64,000 bases of DNA from Enoplolaimus lenunculus. Its lineage: Eukaryota > Nematoda > Enoplea > Enoplida > Thoracostomopsidae. The notes below the pieces were generated by a model. That model saw nothing but the letters and a program-made list of their open reading frames with translations. It ran no database searches and was not told the origin of the DNA. Location: NCBI GenBank assembly GCA_030248215.1, contig JASANG010000753.1, forward strand, positions 186,001-250,000, in the 5' to 3' direction. Position numbers and translations under genes: made by a program. Within the stretch, counting starts at the first letter, position 1, and every line of letters begins with the position of its first letter. Positions 32,768 to 43,237 of this stretch are shown here, in pieces.

Positions 32768-32969
32768 GGCCAATGTAAAGAACAGGGGGCGGAACAGTAT
32801 TATAAGCATAACGCTAAGCTTAAGCCAAAGCCGAAACGTAACAATGAGAGCATATTACTAAACCGAAGCCTAAGCCTAAGCCAAGCAAAAAATTAGTCGA
32901 CAGCTTAAGCTTATATGCTCTATTGCAGTCACGCAGAAAAACGTTCCGCCCCTGATATTTATATGGGCC
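32768..32969 (+). mobile_element. T-core element, subfamily a
   Basis: GGCCAATGTAAAGAACAGGG to CGCCCCTGATATTTATATGGGCC-type end; flanks TGTGGAGG and AATGAAGG only partly agree. Confidence 0.83.
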
Positions 32970-33216
32970 AATGAAGGGAACGTGAACAAATAAGCAAGCA
33001 CCCTTAGGATAAAACTGTAAAAAGTCATTTAAATCTTGTGCTGAATAATTTTTGCTGAGTTTTGCTGCTAAGCTGGTTTCATAGCTAGCAACCTATTTGC
33101 TTAGGCTGGGTGGCTTTCAATTTTTTCAAAGCGTTTTAATTGGCTGGTTACAATTTTTTTCTTCATATCAAATATTGGAACGTCTCAATTTAGACGTAAA
33201 CTACTAAACTGCAGTT

Positions 33217-33401
33217 GGCCATGTATAGAACAGGGCCGGAACAGTAGCATAAGCATATTCCTAATCCTAAGCCTAAGCGTATGGATAAGCCTATTCCTAA
33301 GCCTAAGCCTAAGCCTAAGCCTAAGCAAAAAATAGTCTAAAGCTTAAACTGACTCTATAACCCCTCCGGAAAACGATGCGGTCCTGTTCTATACATGGGC
33401 C
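33217..33401 (+). mobile_element. T-core element, subfamily b, perfect target duplication
   Basis: GGCCATGTATAGAACAGGG to CCTGTTCTATACATGGGC; the octamer CTGCAGTT is present exactly at 33209-33216 and 33402-33409. The clearest proof of 8-bp duplications for subfamily b. Confidence 0.93.
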
Positions 33402-33624
33402 CTGCAGTTTTTATGCATTAGTTGACAGTCGGTATATGTAAGGGGGGTGGTCCAATTCTGTCCCCCCTCGGCTCTAAAAATATAGTCGATGCTTATATCT
33501 TCCATCACCAGTTTAGGGTCCATCATAGAAAAATGAATATTTACAGATGCGGTAGCTTATTAGCTAACATCTCTGCTACAACCCATCCGTTATCCAATAT
33601 TTTGGTTCCGGTCATGTTGCTAGA

Positions 33625-33760
33625 CTAAGGCTTAAGCTTTTTAATAAAATTTAAGCCTGAATCTAAACCTAAGCCTAAACCTATACGTGAAAACCTTTTG
33701 TCAAGTTTTAGCCTAACTTCCGAATGGTAAACCTAAGCCTAAACCAGTAGCCTACGTGTT
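33625..33760 (+). repeat. Degenerate TTAGGC-type remnant
   Basis: AAGCCTGAATCTAAACC, AAGCCTAAACC words without termini; a short gap near 33700 contains unrelated bases. Confidence 0.45.
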
Positions 33761-34167
33761 GTTTGTGGGGAGCAAAATGTTTAAGAGCCGAATAAAAGAG
33801 TATTTTGCCAGAAACTTTTCACGATATTAAAATGGTCAAGTCTTACAAGCCAGGCTGTCACAGTAAATCGTGGAGTTTTAAAACCTAAAATGTGATCACA
33901 TTGTCACATTATAATGATTTATTGAAACGTTTAACAAGGTTTAACATAAGTGACACCTGGAAAAAGAAATACCTGTTGAAATATTTCTTGTTCACAACCA
34001 GCTCAGTAGCCAATCACCTAAACCTACAGGGGGCGCACCAATAACACGTTCGCGTCAAGTAAAGCGAGCCAAAAGCCAAACGCAATATTTAGCATTAAAT
34101 CAATACTAAATTTTGGCTTGGAAACTATTCAAAGGCAGCCACGACGCCTTTGGTTTATGCTGCACCA
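33761..34167. other. No gene; repeat M fragment at 34050-34150
   Basis: GCGAGCCAAAAGCCAAACGC and ACTAAATTTTGGCTTGG mark the M fragment. No exon recognised. Confidence 0.35.
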
Positions 34168-34328
34168 GGCCCGTAGCCAGCTCACTTTGATAGGGGCGGC
34201 TAAAAAATTTTCAGGAGAGGCATTCAAAGGTTTTTAATGACTTGCAAGCAAAGTTGAAAATTTTCCATGGGAGCCAAAATTTTTCCACGGGGGCTCAGCC
34301 TCCCCTGCCCCCTTGATTACGGGCCCGT
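34168..34328 (+). repeat. Dispersed repeat L, copy 5
   Basis: GGCCCGTAGCCAGCTCACTT at the left and CCCTTGATTACGGGCC at the right, a short inverted end (GGCCCGTA) that suggests a TIR element. Directly followed by copy 6. Confidence 0.65.
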
Positions 34329-34482
34329 CCTGCGTAGCCAGCTCACCTTGCTAGGGGGGCTGAAAACTTTTCAGTTTTAATGACTTGTAAGCAAAGTTGA
34401 AAATTTTCCAGGGGGGGGGGGCAAAATTCTTCCAGAGGCACTCAGCCTCCCCTGCCCCCCCGTAACGACGGATCCGTCCTGC
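34329..34482 (+). repeat. Dispersed repeat L, copy 6 (tandem to copy 5)
   Basis: GCGTAGCCAGCTCACCTTGC start, same internal order as copy 5, right end GTAACGACGGATCC. Two copies head to tail. Confidence 0.65.
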
Positions 34483-34816
34483 ACCCTTGTATTTCACGAG
34501 TTTGAGTAAAAATGGTTTTCTTGCTTAAATACTCTGAAACCTGGCTTTCGTGGCCGTTTGGCTTAAACCTTTCGGTCTTAATTTGGCTGGCTTTTAGAAG
34601 TATCGTATCAAGTTTTGTTACAGAAGTTTCGTTGTTGACAGAGACTAAGCACGAAAATTATTTTACTTGAAAGTAGCATCTGAAGAAGTAGTCAAAATTT
34701 TTGCCGTGGACAACCGCGGTACCTAATGTTTGATTCGGGGAACTAAACTTTGTGTGGGCAGCGCTTAGGCTTCGAGATGGTCTTCTCTTTAAGTGAAGGA
34801 TCTACGGTGACTCTGG
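34483..34816. other. No gene seen
   Basis: No recognisable exon or repeat. Confidence 0.4.
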
Positions 34817-35500
34817 CACGCAAATAAAATTGTCTTCAAATTTCAAGTGTCTTACTTTTGTTAAATTTTCAAGACGTAAATGTCTAGTATTTCAGACATT
34901 AATAACCTTAAACAGCTCAGAAAATCGTTTCGGAAATTGTTAAAACATAAATGTTTTTATATTTAAGAAATTGCTATTGCCAATTTATAAGACAAGAGTT
35001 TCTTTTATTCAAGAAATAGTTGTCTAATATTCAAGAATTTATTTTTTGATTTTTATGTAAGAATGTAAAAATGTTACTTTATTTTGTATTCTTTAGAGAG
35101 TATATGTAACCGAATTTCAAAGATATTTCAGGTTGAGCTCAGGCTCCCCCCTAGCCTAAGCTTACGTCTTGGACGTATCTTAGGTTGTAAAATTTAGGAT
35201 ATTGGGTGAGCTTTAGCGCGTATTCTGGAGCCGGATTTCTTTGAAAAACTATGTCTTGTATTTCAGACATATTTGTTTTATATTTCTGTAATATTCCTCT
35301 CAATCGTTCATAAAACTTAGTGTTAAATTTCAAACGTTCAAGTATGAAAAATTTTAGACCCGCATTTCTGAAAATTTTCAGAAATAAAAGTTTTGAATTC
35401 AAGACATATATCTCTGCCCTGCATTCTGATTATTTAAGACATAATTGTCTTAAATTTCAGGTAATATTTCTTGAATATAAGAAAATATTCTTTGTGTGTG
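34817..35500. mobile_element. TA-MITE family 4 (AAGAC/GTCTT-rich), copy 2
   Basis: Starts CACGCAAATAAAATTGTCTT and ends AGAAAATATTCTTTGTGTGTG, inverted to each other. The body is a series of GTCTT/AAGAC words at irregular spacing plus a central block shared, reversed, with 8460-8590. Confidence 0.65.
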
Positions 35501-36030
35501 CGTCTAGTGACAGTTTATCGCAAAGAAATGTTCGGTAAATTTGGTCGATGCTTGGTACGCCACGGGAGTTGAAAAAATCTTAAAACAGAAAACCTTATTT
35601 TTAATATTTCAAAACAGAACATATCTTTGATTTCGAATAAGGGTTGCGTCATACGTTTTTTGACGGATGGCGCCGTATGAGTAACGCACGATGATGGACG
35701 GAGTCGGACGTCAAGTTTAGCGCAATCGTAATATTTGTTTTGAAAAAAACATAAAAACTTTACGAAGTCAGTTAGTTTAGCGTGAATAATTTTTGGTTAA
35801 CATATGCATCGTTGCGTTGTACTTCTTGGCTTATTCTGCTCCAATTTGAAATGACGTAAATAGCTTTTAAACCAGATAAAGCTGATAATTTTTTCTTTGA
35901 GCCAGAACCAGCAATTTCAGTTCGATTTTAACTGGTGTTACGTTTATATATCGTGTCATGTGGGGCAAAATTAGCTCACAGTTGTGAATTGCACGGCTGA
36001 ATTCTCAGATGTGCGTAACGCCTAGGTATA
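35501..36030. other. No gene; small palindromic fragment at 35643-35735
   Basis: AGGGTTGCGTCATACG ... GGACGTCAAGTTTAGCGC resembles the element at 47347-47481. Confidence 0.4.
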
Positions 36031-36038
36031 TTGGCTGT

Positions 36039-36402
36039 CAGCGTGCAACCGGAGGTGAAAAATGCCGGAGCCGAAGCCGAAGTCAACGAAAGTTGCAGGA
36101 GGCGGGGCCGGAGGTGAAGAGAAATTAGGTAGTAAAAATGATGATTAATTAGCTAATTTTAGCAATATCTTGCAATATGTTGCTAAGTTGTTTGGTTCGC
36201 TAATTTTCTGCGAAATTTATGAAATTCTTACTTGAAAATTTTGACAGAAGTAAAACGAAACGCGCTAAACAGATAAATTTTGCAAAATTATGCAAAATTT
36301 TTTCTACCAAAATTGCCGGAACCCAGACAAAAATTCCGCCGGAGTCGGAGCCGGAGGCTGATTTTCTGCCGGAACCGGAGGCAGACCTACGGTTGTACCC
36401 TG
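36039..36402. mobile_element. hAT-like element, CCGGAG-rich family, copy 2
   Basis: CAGCGTGCAACCGGAGGTG to ACCTACGGTTGTACCCTG; flanks TTGGCTGT and TTAGCAGT agree at 6 of 8. Central AT-rich part shared with the other two copies (GTTTGGTTCGCTAATTTTCTG type). Confidence 0.8.
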
Positions 36403-37670
36403 TTAGCAGTGGGTAATAGCTTTTGGTAACACATTCGAACCAGCGAGTGCTAAGCTTCCAAATTTATCACATTTTTGCATTTCGTAGATGCCATACTTGG
36501 TATAAAAGTTTGAGATCCCGTCGCTGCTGTAATTAGCTTTGTTTGAAAACCTATTACTAACTGACCATTTTGGCTGTGCACGCTTGAAACTACGAATGCT
36601 GGTTGAAGGATATGCCGCAGAGTTTAGCAAAACTTTCTGCTTGTCGTTATTAAACGCGTTATCAATTTTGGCCAATGAGTATACGCTTATGGCGGCGGTG
36701 TACGGCTCATAGAGACCTAAACCGGACACGTCTACCAGGTATCTGGTCATCCACCTGGCGTCCAATGTGCAATCCGCTGCGGTTGTTTAGTTTTACCGGT
36801 CCGGTACTCCGGTCGTCTGCCTGGAGTGCGATATACAGGCGGCCCCGTCGGCCTAGATTTTCTGATCCGGTTCCGTAGAAGTTGCCGGTTTTTGTAGGTT
36901 TTGGGTTGAGTGTTTGTGTAAGTCCGTTGTTATAGCTTTGAGGTCCTGCCTTCGCCACTTGTGGTGACAGTATAAGGACGGCTCGTACCCAGCTATGAAA
37001 CAAGATCCGCAACTGTTCCGCCTGATAAAGGCGATTGGGATGTGGTTAGTTCCTTCATGGACGTTTATGTGGTGGCAGCGACTACTTGGGATCTATGGCA
37101 TTTCACTGGAAGATTTGATCGTTAACCGCGAAGCCCCAACTGACGGAACCTCGGTGATGGAATTCATGTTGGTGCGTTTCCTGGTTGGGGGAGGCTGTCT
37201 ATCCCTGTTGAAGGATCTGATCCCATTTGCTTGCTATTATTGGATACATAAGTTTTTGGAAATTCGCAATCACCTCCAAAATGTTGATTCAGAATGTACC
37301 CGCTGCGGACATGGTTTACTTCTGTACCCTGATCTCACACTGCTCGTCCAGTGCGATTAGGGGCGCTCAAAGTGGACAGCGTATCATCACCTTTACACAC
37401 GTGGGTGGGACAAAATCCTTTCAGGGGACACTTGAAAGGTTTCTATAAGTGTGTTGAACCCTGCTAGTCTCATCTTCAACGTTGTTCCATATTGTCGCTC
37501 GATACACACTGGTGTTTTTGAAACTTATCTCCTTGAAAGCGTCAGTGATTTCAACGGATGGATGGGCAACACCCGCAACCACTGGATGGACCTCATGTAG
37601 CAACACCGTCGGCTGAAGTAATACCGGTGCAAGAACCGGCAGTGCGGGAAGATCCATGAAATAATACCAA
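36403..37670 (-). other. GC-richer, coding-like stretch, unassigned
   Basis: Base composition rises clearly above the surroundings and long open frames occur on minus: 36403-36765 (TRYLVDVSGLGLYEPYTAAI), 36707-37012 (frame differs) and 37421-37670 (PSVEITDAFKEISFKNTSVY). On plus, 36995-37360 is also open with an ATG. None matches a family I can name. The pieces lie in different frames and I could not place convincing splice sites between them. It may be a host gene with exons I mis-see or a decayed mobile-element gene. A hAT-like element and a T-core element border it on the left and right. Confidence 0.35.
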
Positions 37671-37671
37671 G

Positions 37672-37841
37672 GGCCCATGTAAAGATCAGGGGCGAAACGG
37701 TTTTCTATGGGACTGCAATAGAGTAAGCTTAGGCTTTAGACTATTTTTTACTTGGCTTACGCTTAGGCTTAGACTTAGGCTTAGGCTTAGGCTTAGGAAT
37801 ATGCTTATAAGATTGTTCCGTCCCTGTTCTTTACATAGGCT
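37672..37841 (-). mobile_element. T-core element, subfamily a, perfect target duplication
   Basis: GGCCCATGTAAAGATCAGGG to CTGTTCTTTACATAGGCT, octamer ATACCAAG at 37664-37671 and 37842-37849. Short and clean core. Confidence 0.93.
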
Positions 37842-37987
37842 ATACCAAGTCACAATTTTCACCTAATGTACGAGTTTTAAAAATGTGACGACTTAGGCTT
37901 AAACTTAGGTTTACGCATGATATATACAGTAACCTAAGGCGGGGGAATTGCGCCTTTTGTGACACTAAACTCACTGTTCGAGAAAAG

Positions 37988-38193
37988 GGCCCATGTAAAG
38001 ATCAGGGGCGGAACGTTTTTCTGTAGGACTGCAATAGAGTAAGCGTAAGGTTTAGACTAATTATTTTGCCTGGCTTAGGCTTAGGTTTAGGCTTAGGAAT
38101 ATGCGCGTTACGCTTAGGCTTACGCTTAGGCTTAGGCATATGCTCAGGAATACGGTTATAATACTGTTCTACCTCTGTTTTTTTACATTGGCC
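37988..38193 (-). mobile_element. T-core element, subfamily a, perfect target duplication
   Basis: GGCCCATGTAAAGATCAGGG to GTTTTTTTACATTGGCC, octamer GAGAAAAG at 37980-37987 and 38194-38201. Lies about 200 bp upstream of the LITAF-domain gene. Confidence 0.93.
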
Positions 38194-38391
38194 GAGAAAA
38201 GTAATCGATACCACTAAACGAACATCCACTTTGGTTTCAGCTCGTTTTACTTGTATTATAAACCGAAATTTTACTACTAAACTACAACGACTATTTTACG
38301 TCAAACCGTAATCATGTGACAAAATGTGTTCAAAAACCGTAATTTAAATTGAATTTCTTAAAAAAAATTACATCAAAATAAAGCCGCCGCG

Positions 38392-39399
38392 ATGTCTTAC
38401 GTTGAAAAATACAACTTAAAACTGAAGCCAGAAACCATTCGATGTCCACATTGCCGACTTGAAGGTGAAACTGAAGTAACCACTGTGCCAGGCTGCAAAA
38501 CATGGGTGCCTTGTTTTTTGATGGCAAGCGTCGGGTGAGCTTATAATAGCATCAGCCAATGTAAAGAACAGGGGCGGCACAGTATCATAAGCTTATTCCT
38601 AAGCGTAAACCTAAGCCTAAGCCTATGCCTTTGAATATGCTCATTCCTACGCTTAGGCTTAGGCTTATGAATATGCTCATTCTTACGCTTAGGCTTAGGC
38701 TTAGGCTTATGAATATGCTCATTTCTACGCTTCGGCCTTAGCGTAAGAATGAGCATAAGCCTAAGCCTAAGCCTAAGCGTAGAAATGAGCTTATTCATAA
38801 GCCTAAGCCTAAGCGTAAGAAACACATTCCACACACAACAACCAAGAGAAAAATACATAAAAAGCTTACTCTATTGTAGTCTTCACAGAAAAACGTTCCG
38901 CCTCATCTTACATCCACACCTTACACCCCTGACTCATACATGGGCCTTAGCTTATATGGCCAATGTAAAGAAGAGGGGCGGAAAAGTATCATAAGCTTAT
39001 TCGTAAGCCTAAGCCTAAGCCAAAGCCCAAGCCTAAGTATTAACAGCCAATGTATAGAACACGGGCGGAACAGTACTATGAGCATATGCCTAAGCCTAAG
39101 CCTAAATTTAAGCCAAAGCGTAAGCCTAAACCAAACGAAAACATTAGTCTAAAGCTTAAGCTTAATCTTTTCTTGTTCCACAGAAAAACGTTCCGCCCCT
39201 GATCTTTACGTGGGCCAAAAACACTGTTAATAAATAATTTGTTTTCCATATTTTCAGGCTTATTTGCGGCTGTTGTTTTATTCCGTTTTGTAACGACAAC
39301 TTTCTTGACGCCGAACATCGGTGTTCGCATTGTCATCGACTGCTTGGCGTTTACAAACACTGGAAATGTTGCAAAAAGAAAAAACAAAAGAATGAATAA
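38392..39399 (+). CDS. LITAF-domain (SIMPLE-like) membrane zinc protein, two exons
   Basis: Exons 38392-38534 and 39258-39399, joined in phase 2 across a GTGAGC...TTTTCAG intron; 94 aa in total. The ATG has a strong context (GCCGCCGCGATGT). The first exon gives IRCPHCRLEGETEVTTVPG, the N-terminal CxxC half of the LITAF domain; the second begins in the hydrophobic LICGCCFIPFC segment and continues NDNFLDAEHRCSHCHRLLG, the second CxxC half, ending in a lysine-rich tail. Known: LITAF/SIMPLE proteins fold both CxxC knuckles around one zinc, with the hydrophobic part dipping into the cytosolic face of endosomal/lysosomal membranes. All expected cysteines are here. Unlike vertebrate LITAF there is no proline-rich N terminus with PPxY, as is common for short invertebrate members. 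The intron is almost wholly T-core elements. Confidence 0.92.
38554..38946. mobile_element. T-core element with foldback core, in LITAF intron
   Basis: AGCCAATGTAAAGAACAGGG to TCATACATGGGCC. Unlike other copies the hexamer arrays point both ways: CCTAAG words, then CTTAGG words (38640-38735), then CCTAAG again (38757-38815), so the core can fold into long hairpins. Flanks ATAGCATC and TTAGCTTA agree only partly. Confidence 0.8.
38958..39040 (+). repeat. T-core left-end fragment, in LITAF intron
   Basis: GGCCAATGTAAAGAAGAGGG and a few hexamers; interrupted by the next element. Confidence 0.7.
39044..39216 (+). mobile_element. T-core element, b left end, a right end, in LITAF intron
   Basis: AGCCAATGTATAGAACACGG (b-like) to CGCCCCTGATCTTTACGTGGGCC-type right end (a-like). 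Third element in a row within an intron of 723 bp. Confidence 0.8.
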
Positions 39400-39400
39400 A
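39395..39400 (+). terminator. Poly(A) signal overlapping the LITAF stop codon
   Basis: AATAAA at 39395-39400 includes the TAA stop (39397-39399). No other AATAAA follows before the next element at 39484, so the 3' UTR is probably only 15-30 nt. Inference from motif. Confidence 0.5.
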
Positions 39401-39483
39401 TTTAAACTGTTGTTGGTTTGAAATATATTAATCCTGCTACACCAGTCGCATTTTGAGTTCATGTTTCAGCGATAGCTAATGAC

Positions 39484-40001
39484 GGTCCATGTAAAGATCA
39501 GGGGCGGAACGGTTTTCTGTGGGACTAGAAAAGTGTAAGCTTAAGCTTTAGACTGTTTTTTGTTTGGCTTAGGCTTAGGCTCAGAAATGAACTCATTTTT
39601 ACGCTTAGGCTTAGGCTTAGGGTTAGGCTTAGGAATAACCTCATTCTTACGCTTAAGCTTAGGTTTAGGGTTAGGCTTAGGAATAACCTCATTCTTACGC
39701 CTAGGCTTAGGCTTAGGCTTAGGCTTAGGAATAACCTCATTCTTACGCTTAGGCTTAGGCTTAGGGTTAGGCTTAGCAATAACCTCATTCTTACGCTTAA
39801 GCTTAGGTTTAGGCTTATGCTTAGGAATAAACTCATACTTACGCTTTGATTAAGGTTTAGGCTTAGGAATAAACTCATTCTTACGCTTAGGTTAAGGTTT
39901 AGGCTTACGCTTAGGAATAAACTCATACTTACGCTTAGATTAAGGTTTAGGCTTAGGAATAAGCGTATGATACTGTTCCGCCCCTGTTCTTTCTATTGGC
40001 C
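39484..40001 (-). mobile_element. T-core element, subfamily a, longest core, perfect target duplication
   Basis: GGTCCATGTAAAGATCAGGG to CTTTCTATTGGCC with octamer CTAATGAC at 39476-39483 and 40002-40009. The core has about seven higher-order modules, each a run of CTTAGG hexamers followed by AATAACCTCATTCTTACG or a close variant. The 133- and 97-codon open frames here only translate this array. Confidence 0.94.
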
Positions 40002-40009
40002 CTAATGAC

Positions 40010-41347
40010 TATAATCTGAACGCTTTTAGACACGCCTACACTTGAATCAAACCTAAAAACGTTTTTGTCTTAAAAGCAGAAATGCAATAATTGTTTGGCT
40101 ATTTTTGCTGGAAGCAGTTGGCGTTGTCTACCTTAACTTGGCGTTGTTAGCAGATTTATTTGACGAATACGACTTGAAGAATTCGATTTAAAAGAAATAG
40201 CGAAATTGGCTGAAATTAAGTTGAAATTAAGTAATAAATTTTGACACATATCGTCAGGTTTTAGTCAGACTATACTACGAATAATATACAATATGGAACT
40301 TTAGAGAATATTCTTTGGATGCGGTACAGTGCACAAAACGATTGGCTTTCACCGGATGTTCAGTGAAACTTTGCTGGTAATACTAAATCCACAAAACAAC
40401 TGAACAATAACAAGCAGTCCCTGAAAGGATCAAAAATACGGGGTACACATATCCTGTACGAATCAGTCATACGACATAAAACATTTAACAAAAATGGGCT
40501 GTATATTTATGATTTATTGCAGTTTTGAACGATAATTAACATTGTTAGGAAAAATTTGTTTTACCGTAGAAGCCGTCCGTTAGCAAATCGCAATCAAAAC
40601 CATGTAACCGTAAGCATTCGGTGGTTTTACTACACTTTCAAAAAACTGTTTTTTTAATCAATACTTGTATACTAAATCAAGTTCTCACTTATTTTTCTTA
40701 AAACTCTTGAAAACGGCATAAATAAGTTGTTGAAGAACGGATATTTTTTTAATGTTTCAATTAGGCAACTGAATAATACCAATATTAGAAAGATACTGAA
40801 AAGTTATAAAGGCACAAGTTCTAGACCAACAGAAACAAAAAATTGACTACAAATGACTTTCATCAAAACAAAGCACAAATCAGGTACCAACTTCAATATT
40901 ACCGGACATAACAATTTCATAGAAGACATAGATCGCTGATGGAAAATTAAAGGGTAGAATTGGTTAAATCCTAGCCCCAGGCTGCTTAAAAAGTTATGCG
41001 GTTTAACCAACATTTGTATATCACTAACAGCGTCTTCTGAGACAGTTCTTAAATTCCAAGCACCAAGCTAGAAATCGACCTAGAGCTACCAGTTGCAAGC
41101 CACGGAATAGGCAAATGAAACCTGCTACTCGACTGAGCCATTGCGGTATCTACAAACGTTTTCTTCACAGCGGTAAATTAATAAAGATATTAGGAAATGC
41201 AAGTGCAAATAGAAATTTGCAAACCTCACGTTATGTATTGCAGTTAATTTAATACGTACAGGATGCAGCTAGTAAGTGTTTTTTTACTAAAACTAAGATT
41301 TAAGCTTTGAATGTTTGCACATAGAATCTGCAACAAATTTTCTTTTA
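40010..41347. other. 1.3 kb mostly unique; one weak exon candidate
   Basis: No repeat family recognised. See the separate low-confidence entry at 40804-41067. Confidence 0.35.
40804..41067 (-). CDS. Weak candidate terminal exon, unknown protein
   Basis: On minus, a TTTCTAG acceptor opens a frame of 87 codons (LGAWNLRTVSEDAVSDIQML near the start) that runs to a stop at 40806-40804. Length and composition are unusual for this AT-rich neighbourhood, but I recognise no domain, and the preceding exon is not identified. Could be chance. Confidence 0.18.
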   Translation of the reverse strand, partial: LGAWNLRTVSEDAVSDIQMLVKPHNFLSSLGLGFNQFYPLIFHQRSMSSMKLLCPVILKLVPDLCFVLMKVICSQFFVSVGLELVPL

Positions 41348-41600
41348 CACTGTAAATTTCAATGCAGTTGATAAATCAACTCAGCTAGAGAGTTGGTTAT
41401 CTCTGAATTAATGTCAGTAAACATCAACTCACTTTGAGTTGAATTAATTCACGCTCTGAGTTCAGTTGATTCCGGGTAAGTCGAATAATGAAATCAGAGT
41501 GAGCTTTACTAACTCAGAATTGTGAGTTCTGAAAATCCTAACTCAGATTGAGTGATTCAACTCATTCTGAGTTGAAATCAACTCACTGGGATTTAGAGTG
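41348..41600. mobile_element. TA-MITE family 1 (AACTCA-rich), copy 1
   Basis: TA at 41346-41347 and 41601-41602, ends CACTGTAAATTTCAATG and CTGGGATTTAGAGTG. Interior is a dense set of AACTCA/TGAGTT words in both orientations. Confidence 0.88.
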
Positions 41601-41604
41601 TAAG

Positions 41605-42513
41605 ATAGCTAAGCCAAAATCCAAAAATATCCGCGACGTGATCAGATATTAAACAAAACAGCCGTTGTAAACCCAGCCATTTGACTCGTTTAAAAGAGAC
41701 AACCTCCAGGCCGTCTCCATAAACCTCAAATAACCGTTCGCCACGAGGGCGACGTTAACAATGATTTTAGGTATACAATTTGCATATTAGCAGAAGCTTC
41801 AACGCTACGTGAGCAATGCTTACTTAGGCTCTACCGACTCAACTCGGGACCTGCATAAAGAACACTTGGCCAATCTCTGGTTTAGCGATTTATTGGTATT
41901 TAGGTTAAATTTTCAATATTGAACTTAATGAAACAATTGGTTATGACCCGTGGTTGTGGTTAATCGTTACTGTTGTGTCAAAGTTAGTTATTCTCCAGAA
42001 AAACGCAACTGACCAACTTGTACCGTCAAATTTTTAGCCTTCGCACATTTTACCCCACAAACTTAACCTCAATTTCCCCACAAGTTCGGCGTCAAGCTTA
42101 GCATCAGGCTTAACTATCATAAAAATCTCAAGCCGAAACCTAATATTTGCCTAACCCGTAACGTTATCCTGAGCCTTAACCTAATAAATGTGGTCGAAAG
42201 TGCACAAGAGCCATATTTATAACCCAAGCCCGCGTTTGTTGTATCTTATTGTACAATAACATTCTTATGATTCATACGAAATTTTCTTTACAAAATGCCT
42301 GCATAAAGCTAGCAAACAGTTTTAGCTGATTATTTTGCAAAATGTACTGTTTATCAATAACGTTTGTTTGTGCAATTTTATGCTAAAACTACAGCACATT
42401 AGCTGAAAACGCTTAATAAACTATAAAGCAACAATACTACGGGCTAAAGTCAGCTAAATTAAAAAAAATTTGACCTGCTAAAGTGACTTATTTCAATTTT
42501 TTTTAATTTTTGG
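41605..42513. other. No gene; weak TTAGGC remnants at 42060-42190
   Basis: Words like AAGCCGAAACC and GAGCCTTAACC hint at an old T-core copy. Rest is unique AT-rich sequence. Confidence 0.35.
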
Positions 42514-42601
42514 GGCCAATGTATAAAACAAGGCCGTAAACAGTAGTACAAGCATATTCCTATGTGTAAACCTAAGCCTAAGCCTAAGCGTAACAACGAG
42601 T
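42514..42601 (+). repeat. T-core element, subfamily b, left part
   Basis: GGCCAATGTATAAAACAAGG, a short run of CCTAAG hexamers, then cut off by the next copy. Confidence 0.7.
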
Positions 42602-42805
42602 GGCAAATGTAAAGATCGGGGGCGGAACGTTTTTCTGTGGGACAACAATACAATAAAGCTTAAGGGTTAGACTAATTTTTATGCAAGCTTGGGCTTAGGC
42701 TAAGGCTTAGGCTTTTATGAATATGCTCATTCATACGCTTAGGCTTAGGCTTAGGCTTAGGAATACGTTTATAGTACTGTTCCGCTCCCCGTTGTTTGCA
42801 TTGGC
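42602..42805 (-). mobile_element. T-core element, subfamily a
   Basis: GGCAAATGTAAAGATCGGGG to GTTGTTTGCATTGGCT, inserted between the left part (42514-42601) and right part (42806-42912) of another copy. Confidence 0.8.
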
Positions 42806-42912
42806 TGAACGAGTTTACACATAAAGCCTAAGCAGAAATATTAGTCTAATGCTTAGCTTAATCTAATGTAGTCGCGCAGGTAAACGTTACACCCCTGATC
42901 TGTACATGGGCT
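42806..42912 (+). repeat. T-core element, right part
   Basis: AAGCCTAAGCAGAAATATTAG, conserved tail, CACCCCTGATCTGTACATGGGC-type end. Probably the other half of the copy at 42514. Confidence 0.65.
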
Positions 42913-43020
42913 ATTATTGGGAAGAAAACTTCGTATATTTTACAAACTGAAAATGCTAAAATTCTAAGTAAATGCTCAAAAAACGCTGTGAATTACAAGG
43001 CTTTGACTGTTTTGATTATT

Positions 43021-43168
43021 AATTGACTCGCGAACGAGAGGTCCGAGGTTCGATTCCCGGCGTGGCGATATCTTTCGGAGATATGAACGATAACAACCAT
43101 GTGTATTCGCAGTAATTCGGGGAAGGGGGTCATCCCGACCGTAACAGTTCTGACAGTCCTTATGCATT
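43021..43168 (+). repeat. tRNA-derived SINE, family S1, 5'-truncated
   Basis: Begins inside a tRNA-like anticodon arm (TTGACTCGCGAACGAGAGG), then B box GAGGTTCGATTCC, then a body with ATATCTTTCGGAGA, GGGGGTCATCCCGACCGT and CAGTTCTGACA. The same order is found at 46413-46590. Lies 70 bp upstream of the REEP gene start. Confidence 0.8.
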
Positions 43169-43237
43169 GAAATTCTAAATCTTATACTACATTGTAGCTA
43201 TTAGGGTCTTAGACAATATTTTAGTTCGTTTACCGAT

